Assembly: GCA_964591275.1 (NCBI GenBank)
Contig: CAZQAE010000004.1
Coordinates: forward strand, 68,237 to 132,236
DNA from: G963674685 sp964591275
GTDB taxonomy: Bacteria > Lernaellota > Lernaellaia > JACKCT01
Direction of reading: 5' to 3'
DNA: 64,000 bases
The notes under the pieces are model-generated. The model worked only from the letters and a program-made list of their open reading frames with translations, did not search any database and had not been told where the DNA came from. Shown in pieces: positions 53,601 to 59,889 of the stretch. Both the position numbers and the translations under genes were made by a program. Numbering within the stretch: the stretch's first letter is position 1; every line of letters begins with the position of its first letter.

Positions 53601-55404
53601 AGAGTTCGTTCACGTAGGCGAGATAGTCATCATAACGGTCCATGGATTCGGCCTGTCGACGGAGCTCGGCCAGATGATCTCTCGCGTCCTCAACGGACAG
53701 GGCGGCGTAATCCACCTCGGGGACAATGAGTTCGGGTTCCGGCTCTGGCTCCGGTTCCGGTTCAGGTTCCGGTTCCGGTTCCGGCTCCGGTTCCGGTTCC
53801 GGTTCAGGTTCCGGCTCCGGTTCCGGTTCCGGTTCCGGTTCCGGTTCCGGTTCCGGCTCCGGTTCCGGTTCCGGTTCAGGCTCTGGCTCCGGTTCCGGCT
53901 CGACCTCGACCTCGACCTCGACGACTTCCGGTTCCTCTTGTGTTTCGGAGGAAATCGGACTCAGTTCATCCTCGTCATCTTCCAATTCGGCTGGGGTTTC
54001 GCTCAGACTTTCCTCGAAAGTGTCCGAGACGGGAGACAGCTCTTCATCCTCGTCCATCAGAACTTGATCTTCGTCGTCTGTGACGCCCGAATCGGACGGA
54101 GGGGCTTCTTCAATATCATCGGCTGTCTTTTCAGGCTCAGGGGAAGCAGCAGAGTCGAAAACATCAACGTCCCCCAAGTCGTCCACGCTTCCCTGATGCT
54201 TGTCGGGAACATCCCACATGCTTTCTTCAATCGCGTCGGGAATTTCTTCGGATATTTCTCCGACTTCGATTTCAATGGCCGGGGCGGTTTTATCCTCGGA
54301 TTCCGGCTTTACATCGTCGGCGATAGCGTCAGCGGCTTCAGTTGCGGCCTCTTCGATCTGATCATCGACCGCCACACTGGCGGCTTCATCCGTCGGCTCA
54401 TCCACAAGCTCTTCATCAATAAAGTCTTCGTCCAGTTCAATTTCAATCTCTTGGCCGTCGTCTTCCTCTACTTCAATGACGGGTTCTTCCGGTTCTTCCG
54501 GCAAGTGTTCGAGTGTATTGATCGCGTACATGTTGCCCGGATCAAACTCGATAATCTGCGCGCAGGCTTCCCGGACTTTGTCGGATCTGTCGATTTTTTC
54601 ATAAAGCACGCACACGCACTGCAAGGCCTCAATGGCCCGACCGTTTTGCCCAACGGCCCTGTAGGCTTCGGCCAGCATTCTCTGGATCGAAACGGAACCG
54701 GAAAAGTCTGTCTTGCCGGATTCGATTCTCTTGATGACCTTCTGGTAGTCGCCGGATTCCAAATATGTCGCAAGCAGTGGTTCGACGATTTTCACATTGT
54801 CGATACCTCGATCCATGAGGCCTTCAAACAGGCGCCTGCGTTCGTCCGGCTTTTTTTGCTTTTCAAAAACCTCCGCAGCTTTGAGAAACTCGTCGATAGC
54901 GTCCTGGGCGAATCCCTCATTGAGATAGCGCTGGCCGAGTTTGAGCCGACCAACGGGATTTTCAGAATTCAGATCGATGAGCATGCGAAACACGTCCAGG
55001 GCCTCTTTCATGCGCCCCGCTTTTTCATGAATCGCAGCAGCTTTTGTGTATTGAGAAACAACTTCGCCCATGAGACCGAGCTTTTGATATTGTTCGGCGA
55101 GCTTGATATAAACCTTGATCATATTGGGATCGATAACCAGGGCCTGCTTATATACGGCGACGGCCTTCGGATAGATACGTCGTTCGGCGTAGTCTTCGGC
55201 GACGGTGAGATATTGATTCAAAGCATTGAGCTTGTCCTCGCGCCGCAGATAGGCGTCCGCCAACTTCAATCGCGCCCGCAGATCCGTCGGATCGTCCTGA
55301 GTCGCTTTGATTATCGACTCAAGCTCCACGTCCCTATCGGACGAAGTCATCGACTTGAGCTTGGAGAAAAAGGATTCCTTTTTCGGCTTCTTCGATGTCG
55401 CCAT
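47659..55404 (-). CDS. Giant TPR protein (2581 residues) with acidic and Glu-Pro linkers
   Basis: One uninterrupted frame. Residues 1-300 are TPR repeats (ALNQYLTVAEDYAERRIYPK, AVAVYKQALVIDPNMIKVYI). Residues about 310-600 are acidic and disordered and hold a (Glu-Pro) run at about 501-556, encoded by GGTTCC/GGCTCC hexamers at 53735-53900. Residues about 600-2190 are roughly forty TPR-like repeats of ~34-38 residues. Residues about 2200-2420 are a second acidic linker with VEPAEPAEPAEP. Residues 2430-2581 are a last TPR block. No signal peptide, membrane helix or enzyme domain is seen. It should be a cytoplasmic scaffold, partner unknown. It lies last in the operon with the small TPR gene, aroQ and the peptidase. 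Confidence 0.88.
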   Translation of the reverse strand: MATSKKPKKESFFSKLKSMTSSDRDVELESIIKATQDDPTDLRARLKLADAYLRREDKLNALNQYLTVAEDYAERRIYPKAVAVYKQALVIDPNMIKVYIKLAEQYQKLGLMGEVVSQYTKAAAIHEKAGRMKEALDVFRMLIDLNSENPVGRLKLGQRYLNEGFAQDAIDEFLKAAEVFEKQKKPDERRRLFEGLMDRGIDNVKIVEPLLATYLESGDYQKVIKRIESGKTDFSGSVSIQRMLAEAYRAVGQNGRAIEALQCVCVLYEKIDRSDKVREACAQIIEFDPGNMYAINTLEHLPEEPEEPVIEVEEDDGQEIEIELDEDFIDEELVDEPTDEAASVAVDDQIEEAATEAADAIADDVKPESEDKTAPAIEIEVGEISEEIPDAIEESMWDVPDKHQGSVDDLGDVDVFDSAASPEPEKTADDIEEAPPSDSGVTDDEDQVLMDEDEELSPVSDTFEESLSETPAELEDDEDELSPISSETQEEPEVVEVEVEVEPEPEPEPEPEPEPEPEPEPEPEPEPEPEPEPEPEPEPEPEPEPEPEPEPEPEPEPELIVPEVDYAALSVEDARDHLAELRRQAESMDRYDDYLAYVNELFESHGASLPLLEIQRELAEAGDDNQSRIALTGQMAEAARADGQNDLYGQYLLELSDLAPGDIAVVEQLAAYYDENDPQKALPLYEKLAEDAADTENFEAAIEFASKILAHDPKRLDAREILVSAYIEQDRKEEAVEQLFSIAEQLGEEKPDDRTPEEVFRRILAIDESDQRALCAVKDFHIAAGENDEAIAILSRLCETAHSRDDNQDLEVRLREILDIEPDRLETIRALADLLQELGRNDEAATALMRLGEAANESEDYVAAEGYIARILDLHKGRIDAREMHADLLHKLDRKDDAIKQYFHLAGLHKQAGRNDEAVAALENVLALDDLNHDALKTLKDIYITSNQEDRAVETLLKLVDSTRSLGHDAQALGFLGEIAGLDPNHISARETIFEIHKGAGDMGAASGELIAISEIRKKAGDIDGAIRDLETALELQPNDTRATTRLHDLYIEAGRTDAVVSLLMIRLMANKEAGDDDAALVTADEIISLDGENIDVRIARKELLIKKQDVDATGAELLEIARLLTETDKLDEAERSLLEAVGILPGSTEIRSRLTEFYMDAGRSEDAIASLNNALTINEASKNDDQTRYLVDQILGLDDKHTGALKALVDLCVRQGDSDSAVKHLRRLSEISATEDRHEDAAAFLKQAADLSPADIEIREQLLSLARSTQDNEEEIRRLLELSTLYEQAGRIEDALDATVSVLALEPDIDDVLNRQVELYKKAENAALAIPVLFKIADIALEREDTERAESALVEALSIEENNVDTLTRLLRLHEDADDKDKAAEYLVKLADLKENLGEFDEALQYVRKLQDLAPGDIEAAQKALNLLDAAGPEDEFVAELLKILDLYKDQGREAEAIETARRVIGMRPADAKAHKSLKSLYVNVEDSEAAVAETIRFAKILIAENDLVAAADILKSALDIDPENEVVINGLFDLYSQFEDQEKSVHGLIALAAQARAANMPDTLEMSLEFVVELDPLHKKAQNELKHYYLDGDNPQKAIDLLFNYADALSKTDDKDGLSDALADIIELDDRNEFALWKLKQIALDENDVEQAVEYLNRLAAVLGERGDGDVETCLKEVADIDGANPASWRNLGDYYLRTQRTEDAVATLLSALSTLSDTLEDADREDWLREIIDIDPDNIEAWRSLKDIHISRDEKDQALEAAFAIAEICERTDNVADAENAWRDILGVDEHNKKARRRLAAQLRDNDREDEAVDELLILADQFIADEKYDEAVAVLQDVMNMGPRKSEALSKMKTAYDAQGLGDKSLEITRQLVELKIASGDLEEAENSLRDLAMAMPDDLNVRESLAKVLTDQNKVSEAVEEFLALADKAASREDREKEHHYLERIADLDPDNEKVQERLLAFFEGADDDEGRLKSIDQLLRISEAEGRTEEREALYHKRLMIAPQDPDTQNALANFYVETGQSDKASLLLFTLSDEFIAEGNFEVASELVNKITQIDPRNEEAHRRLVDLYLKGEMKDKALGELGALAELCLESGRLSEAETHIMRGLELDPDNDELTETQSRIADRIAEADGRIKDLFAKADAASATGQTAEAKALLERILEIDPHHEEVSKRINDLYYSEDLEVKPDAGEFFEDVQTEFQESGDVDIEWAGDKSKADAEPAELVEPAEPAEPAEPVEPVVKLTSGDDADKPELSESEVGDEMAKAEAAEATADELETQSEASESEIDLFAETPADKASEDIAEPESDDEEIPEEATIPEPVEPVVPVVEPEAPEDDIDLFAETPADEAPEQFAEPESDESAEARPSDAGEPDAEGLEVDDMLDDIFGPSDGDAEKPEGSDLLDGLMDDIGVQADAPIGEGLDSLVSEFRGMMTPEGVQDAEAHFSLGIAYQEMEQMEDAIAEFGKALALGDPEIEVQIAQQLAQCFMAQENWDQAAPYLEMALDVEYHGLADQERLDCMVDLGAAYEMLNEYKKALRVYREVDEMDADYRGVRNKIQKLSEKSDDDPDDNIGYV
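53735..53900. repeat. Hexanucleotide repeat coding for (Glu-Pro)n
   Basis: GGTTCC, GGCTCC and GGTTCA units on the plus strand encode alternating Pro and Glu on the minus strand, about 27 pairs. Such repeats change length easily. Confidence 0.88.
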
Positions 55405-55474
55405 TAGCGCCCCCTGTCATCGCCTGCCGGGTGATCCCGATCAGCGTCGTCAATTTTATCCAGATGATGGTTTC

Positions 55475-56539
55475 TTACAATCGTCTCAAACTTTTGTCGA
55501 GATTCGTAATTCGCTGACAACCTGTCGCCGTAACAACCAGAGTGTCTTCAATCCGAACGCCGAAACGTCCCGGCAGATAAATGCCGGGTTCCACGGTAAT
55601 AACCATGCCCTCTTTGGCGATGGTTTCGCTTTCTGAGTTCAGCCTCGGCGCTTCATGTACGTTCATGCCGACGCCGTGACCAAGCCCATGTCCGAAATAA
55701 TCCCCGTACCCGGCCTGGGAAATGAAATTTCTGGCGATGGCGTCCACGTCCTTGAGTCTGACGCCGGGCTTGAGTGCCTCTATGGCATTGGCCTGCGCCT
55801 CGCGCACGATGTCAAAAACCTTTTCTTCTTCTTGCCCAATGTCGCCGCAAGCGACCGTCACAGTCTGGTCGGAGCAATATCCCCTATACACGCACCCAAA
55901 GTCGATGACGATCAATTCCCCTTTTTCAATCAGCTTTGCCGAGGCGACTCCGTGAGGAAGCGAACCACGATGACCCGAAGCGACGATAGTTTCAAAAGAG
56001 GGTCCTGATGCGCCGTTGCGCAGCATTCCAATTTCCAGCTCCGTGGCGACTTTTTTTTCGGATACGCCGGGCCGGATGGTTTCGATGGCCTTTTGAAATC
56101 CCTTTTCGCTTATCAGCGCCGCCTCGCGCATTATATCGAGTTCGCTGGAATCTTTTTGCAAACGCAAATCGTCCAGCTTCGAACCCAGGGCAATAAATTC
56201 GACGTTCGGCATGGCTTTGGTCAGCAGCGCCTTTTGCCGCACGGTCAGCGTTTCATCTTCAAAAGCCAGAGTCTTAGCGCCCATGCCTTCCAAAGCGCTC
56301 GCGATGCTTTTGGTTTTATCGTTCGATATCCTGATTTCGAATTTTGCCTTCTGGTTTTCAGCCTGCGTTTTGTATCGGGAATCCGTAAGGAAAAACAGAG
56401 TCTCGCGACCGATGAGAAGGGCAGCTTCCGATCCGGTGAAACCTGACAGATAGCGTACATTGGCCATGTTCCATACAAGGATCGCGTCGGTGTTCGCATC
56501 AGCCAATAATTGTCCGGCATCTTTGAGTCGCTCGTTCAT
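55475..56539 (-). CDS. Xaa-Pro peptidase (M24 family)
   Basis: The 354-residue protein has the creatinase-like N-terminal domain (ILVWNMANVRYLSGFTGSEA) and an M24 pita-bread catalytic domain. All metal ligands are visible: the two Asp in VIDFGCVYRGYCSDQTVTV, His in GHGLGHGVGMNVHEAP, and Glu in VTVEPGIYLPG and GVRIEDT. It removes an N-terminal residue ahead of proline or splits Xaa-Pro dipeptides in the cytoplasm. Its start overlaps the aroQ stop (ATGA). The aroQ-peptidase pair is common in bacteria, often with efp next; here the giant TPR gene follows instead. Confidence 0.94.
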   Translation of the reverse strand: MNERLKDAGQLLADANTDAILVWNMANVRYLSGFTGSEAALLIGRETLFFLTDSRYKTQAENQKAKFEIRISNDKTKSIASALEGMGAKTLAFEDETLTVRQKALLTKAMPNVEFIALGSKLDDLRLQKDSSELDIMREAALISEKGFQKAIETIRPGVSEKKVATELEIGMLRNGASGPSFETIVASGHRGSLPHGVASAKLIEKGELIVIDFGCVYRGYCSDQTVTVACGDIGQEEEKVFDIVREAQANAIEALKPGVRLKDVDAIARNFISQAGYGDYFGHGLGHGVGMNVHEAPRLNSESETIAKEGMVITVEPGIYLPGRFGVRIEDTLVVTATGCQRITNLDKSLRRL

Positions 56540-57009
56540 GATGATTCAACCTCCGAAATATTTTTCAAATAATCGACCGCAAAACGCAAAGCCAACAGGT
56601 ATCCGTGATACCCAAGCCCCGTGATTTTCCCAACCGCCGCCGCAGCGATATAGGAGCCGCGTCGGAAAGTTTCCCGAGCTTCGGGATTGCTCAAATGCAC
56701 TTCAATAGCCGGCGTGTCGATGCCGGCCAGGGCATCTCGAATGGCGATGGAGGTGTGCGTGTAAGCGCCCGCGTTGATGATGATAAAATCGGCATCGCGT
56801 CCGCTTTCGTGAAGGCGATCGATGATTTCGCCTTCGTGGTTGCTTTGAAAAAACCGCACTTCCACATCAAGCTGCTTTGCCAGCGCCCCGATTTTGTTGT
56901 TGATGTCGTCCAGAGTATCGGTCCCATAGACTTTAGGCTCACGCGTTCCCAGAAGATTCAGATTAGGTCCGTTAATGACATCAATGACAGGCAATGACGC
57001 GTACCTCAC
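56536..57009 (-). CDS. aroQ: 3-dehydroquinate dehydratase, type II
   Basis: Dodecameric type II dehydroquinase of the shikimate pathway, which converts 3-dehydroquinate to 3-dehydroshikimate. The catalytic set is complete: INGPNLNLLGTREP with Tyr28 in the mobile loop, QSNHEGEIID, Asn79 and His85 in INAGAYTHT, and His105 in EVHLSN. Length 157 is slightly over the usual 145-150. It sits 15 bases after the small TPR gene and overlaps the peptidase gene. Confidence 0.97.
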   Translation of the reverse strand: MRYASLPVIDVINGPNLNLLGTREPKVYGTDTLDDINNKIGALAKQLDVEVRFFQSNHEGEIIDRLHESGRDADFIIINAGAYTHTSIAIRDALAGIDTPAIEVHLSNPEARETFRRGSYIAAAAVGKITGLGYHGYLLALRFAVDYLKNISEVESS

Positions 57010-57024
57010 ACGTGACTAATGTGG

Positions 57025-57816
57025 TCAGTTTCTAATAGTTTTTCCCCGGCCAAACAAACGCTTGAAGAATCCGATAGGTTTGTCGCCATCGGATTTCGCC
57101 TTCGCCGACTTATCCACTGGCGTCGCATCGCCGTTTCCACCTGCTGCTTTAGAAGCCTTCCGGTCGTTGACTCCCGAGCGTTTTACTTCTTCAAGGGGTC
57201 TTGGTTCTTCGTCGAAAACTGTTTCCAGGTCGATGAGTTCGTCCGGCAGCAATTCGTCCCCCGATTTGAACAGGGAATTGACATCGGCGATAACAAAGTC
57301 ATCTCCCGTTGACTCATCTTCGTGTTGCATTTCTTTTTCCGGCAGTGCAGTCCCTTCCGACGCTCGCCTCGCGGACTGTTGTCCACGCGTGGGCAAAGGG
57401 GCACCCTCGCCGGTTTCCAGACGACGCCAAAGTTCAATGCAGTCTTTGTCCAGGGGGTCCTTATCAAGACGCCTTTTTAATACTTTCATGGCGTCTTCAT
57501 TGCGCCCCATGCGACCAAGCGCCAGCGTCAGACCGTAAGCTGCGGGGCCGTTATCGGGCAGTTTTTCAACAATCGGGGCCAGAATCCTGACCGCAGATTC
57601 CGATTTGCCCATGTCCGTATAAGTGAGGCCCAGGGCCTGTTGAATTGAAAGCGAACCGGGAAAAATGTCCAACCCGTTCTTTGCCGTATCCACTGCATTG
57701 TCCAACATGTCGTTTTCCCGGTACAGATCTGCAAGGCGCGTATAAATGTGCGCCGCTCCGCCCTTTGCTATAGCTTCATTATAGGCACCGATCCGGCGCC
57801 GAATTTCAGCGTCCAT
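57025..57816 (-). CDS. TPR protein with acidic linker
   Basis: Residues about 5-130 are three to four TPR units (AHIYTRLADLYRENDMLDNA, SLSIQQALGLTYTDMGKSES, PAAYGLTLALGRMGRNEDAM). Residues 135-240 are acidic and disordered and the end is basic (KPIGFFKRLFGRGKTIRN). The FFKRLFGR tail is like the FFSKLKSM segment at the start of the giant TPR protein of the same operon, so both may use a short amphipathic anchor. The operon order suggests the two TPR proteins act together. Function unknown. Confidence 0.82.
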   Translation of the reverse strand: MDAEIRRRIGAYNEAIAKGGAAHIYTRLADLYRENDMLDNAVDTAKNGLDIFPGSLSIQQALGLTYTDMGKSESAVRILAPIVEKLPDNGPAAYGLTLALGRMGRNEDAMKVLKRRLDKDPLDKDCIELWRRLETGEGAPLPTRGQQSARRASEGTALPEKEMQHEDESTGDDFVIADVNSLFKSGDELLPDELIDLETVFDEEPRPLEEVKRSGVNDRKASKAAGGNGDATPVDKSAKAKSDGDKPIGFFKRLFGRGKTIRN

Positions 57817-57910
57817 GAAAGCAAATCCCCCGTTTTTCGGCCTGCCGCCCTATGATAACGTTAGACAAATGTATTGGCAGTGGAAAGTCAAGGCCACGCT
57901 GTGATTTGTG

Positions 57911-59125
57911 TCATTTCCGGGGCTTTGTTTTTTTCCGCCTCATACCTGCAATCACGAAGCATAATACAAACAGGGCACAAACGCCAAAGGTAGGGTCGGA
58001 TTGACGAAAATTTGATCCGACGGCGCAGCCGCAGCCATTATTCTCATCATCTCCACTATCGTTGTCGCCGCCGATATCGGCGCATTCTGCGGGTTCGTCG
58101 CTCAATTCCTGTTCGCTCACGGAATCGACCTGCGTGATTTTCATGTGATAGGGCGAAACGGAAATGCTGCTGCAATCGAAATTCGTTTCCACCATGACGT
58201 AACTCGCGATGGTATCTATGGCCTTTTTTGTCGGCGCAACCACGCAATCTCCCATGCACCAGGAAGCGCCGAGAAAAACGGGGTCGCCGGCTGTTCCCGC
58301 GTAAAGGCTGATGAACTTGTATCGCTCGTCGTCCTCATCAAGGATCTCGATTTTCGGAAAAGCTCCGCCCTTATTGCGTAGTCGAAATACATCCTTGTCG
58401 TACAAAAGCAAATCAGGAAGTTCCACATCCGTGAAATCCGTGCTCGCCATCCAGAGGGAATCGTTTTGTTCGTACTCGTCGTCCGGCGGCATCTGTCCGT
58501 TGCAAAAGGCATCCGCAGCGGCGCGTATGTCGTCTTCATCCAGATCGGAAGCAATGATCTTTTCTCTGTAGTAGGCGTACATCGTCGCTTCTTCCACTTC
58601 CGAGTGGCCCAGTCCCCAAAAATGGCCGATTTCGTGCGTTATCGTATCCGTGAGATTGTAGGTCCCCGGCGCTCCGTCCGCAGACCAAACGTAGTCCTGC
58701 GCGTTGATGGCAATGTCGCAATCCACGACCTTTCCGTTCGCCTCGTAATAGCACAAGGTCAACGCTAGGGTTTGCTCGCCGTAATCCCAACCCGAACTCG
58801 TTTTGAATATGACGTTTTTAAAATCCGGCGAATTGCTCGACCAGACAATATCAGTCAAACCATCATATTGAAAATCAAGGGTGCAAAAAGTCTGGCGGTC
58901 GCTTTCCCAGCGCTTGAAGCTGTTTATCACCACATCCTGAGCGCCGTCGAACAGGTTTTCTACGTTTTTACTGACGGAAAATCCGACCGGATACCGTTCC
59001 CAATAACAGGAATTCACCCCGCAACGAGTAAACTCATAGGCGTGCAAGGGCATCGGCGCGCAGACAACGAGGATGAGGATAAAGAGTAATTTTTGAAAGG
59101 TTCCGAAATGGGACGCAAAGCTCAA
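57911..59125 (-). CDS. Matrixin-like secreted metalloprotease with MYXO-CTERM-like anchor
   Basis: A signal peptide (about residues 1-29, LHA/YE) is followed by a metzincin catalytic domain; the zinc site HEIGHFWGLGHSE near residue 163 has all three His and the Glu, and a Met-turn candidate EEATMYAYY follows. A beta domain occupies about residues 215-340. The C terminus is NNGCGCAV, then a hydrophobic helix GVCALFVLCFVIAG and RRKKTKPRK, the tripartite MYXO-CTERM plan that directs cell-surface sorting in Myxococcota. It overlaps the upstream gene (ATGA). It should be an exported protease; substrate unknown. Confidence 0.88.
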   Translation of the reverse strand: MSFASHFGTFQKLLFILILVVCAPMPLHAYEFTRCGVNSCYWERYPVGFSVSKNVENLFDGAQDVVINSFKRWESDRQTFCTLDFQYDGLTDIVWSSNSPDFKNVIFKTSSGWDYGEQTLALTLCYYEANGKVVDCDIAINAQDYVWSADGAPGTYNLTDTITHEIGHFWGLGHSEVEEATMYAYYREKIIASDLDEDDIRAAADAFCNGQMPPDDEYEQNDSLWMASTDFTDVELPDLLLYDKDVFRLRNKGGAFPKIEILDEDDERYKFISLYAGTAGDPVFLGASWCMGDCVVAPTKKAIDTIASYVMVETNFDCSSISVSPYHMKITQVDSVSEQELSDEPAECADIGGDNDSGDDENNGCGCAVGSNFRQSDPTFGVCALFVLCFVIAGMRRKKTKPRK

Positions 59126-59688
59126 GGCTTTTTGCCGATCAATTGCCGGATTTCATCCAGCGTGAATTTGACGGGATAGGCCTCCACGCATTCGGCTCGC
59201 TCCTTTTCGCACCCCTTTAGGGATTTCACCACACGCTTAAAAGGATCCTGCACGGCGATCAGCTTGCCCGGCTCGCCGTTGGCTATCAGTGAAAACCGCC
59301 CCTGAAAAAAGCCTCGGATGCGATAGCGTTCCGATTTGTCTTTCTCAAGCGCCAAAAGAACATGATCGCCCATTTCCAGAACCGGAGCGCCAGGAACCAA
59401 AAGGCCGATTTCTCCCGAGTCGCCGCCTGGAATCAGCACGGCGACTTCCCTGGCCTCTTCGCCTTTTAGTACAGAGTCAATCTTGACAATCGCTTCGGTC
59501 ATGATGGGCGTTAAAGCGCCTTCAATCTTTTTCGTTTCCAGCCTGACGACTTTTCCCGCGACGACCAGATCGGCTTCGGCGAAAAGCTTGTCCGCATCAA
59601 TCTTCATCACCGTTGTCGCGCCGACCGGGGTGCAAAAGATCAGGACCAGCGCGGTTAGCCAGAGATATTTGAATTTTCCCCAGGACAT
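59122..59688 (-). CDS. Secreted protein of unknown function coupled to the matrixin gene
   Basis: The start at 59688 (MSWGKFKYLWLT...) opens a signal peptide cleaved near VGA; the longer frame begins inside repeats. The mature part of about 160 residues reads DADKLFAEADLVVAGKVV, KIDSVLKGEEAREVAVLIPG and GDHVLLALEKDKSERYRIRG. This pattern is frequent in small secreted proteins next to matrixin-type proteases in delta-proteobacteria (an OB-like beta barrel). The stop overlaps the protease start, so the two are probably made together and this one may be a chaperone, inhibitor or cofactor; that role is inference. Confidence 0.78.
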   Translation of the reverse strand: MSWGKFKYLWLTALVLIFCTPVGATTVMKIDADKLFAEADLVVAGKVVRLETKKIEGALTPIMTEAIVKIDSVLKGEEAREVAVLIPGGDSGEIGLLVPGAPVLEMGDHVLLALEKDKSERYRIRGFFQGRFSLIANGEPGKLIAVQDPFKRVVKSLKGCEKERAECVEAYPVKFTLDEIRQLIGKKP

Positions 59689-59700
59689 AGGAACTGGGGA

Positions 59701-59784
59701 AGTATGACGTATGACGTATGAGGCATGAGGTATGGATTGGCGACATCGCGTTCGCGCTTCTTTCATCATTCCTCATTCCTTTGG
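59701..59784. repeat. Heptad arrays, CGTATGA family, inverted pair
   Basis: Units AGTATGA, CGTATGA, CGTATGA, GGCATGA, GGTATGG occupy 59701-59735. The reverse-complement family (CATCATT, CCTCATT) lies at about 59764-59784. Same inverted layout as 17235-17305. Confidence 0.7.
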
Positions 59785-59797
59785 CTTCTCAAACATT

Positions 59798-59889
59798 CAC
59801 AGGCGGGAACGCCTGTGCCACATTCGCGACAGGAATGTCGCTCCTACACTGACCACTGTTCACTAACCACTGACAACTAATCACTATCC
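59798..59889. repeat. Hairpin, REP-like element and ACTAATC heptad array
   Basis: A perfect stem CACAGGCG/CGCCTGTG (59798-59817, loop GGAA). Then a minus-strand REP (GTAGGAGCGACA, TTCC, TGTCGCG; 59825-59847). Then six heptads (ACTGACC, ACTGTTC, ACTAACC, ACTGACA, ACTAATC, ACTATCC; 59848-59889) joined without spacer. The last units contain the stop codon of the gene at 59884. Confidence 0.8.

Noticed and set aside
53401..55407. 668-codon plus-strand frame
   Set aside because: Antisense shadow of the giant TPR gene, rich in Arg/Phe or Gly/Ser from the Glu-Pro repeat.
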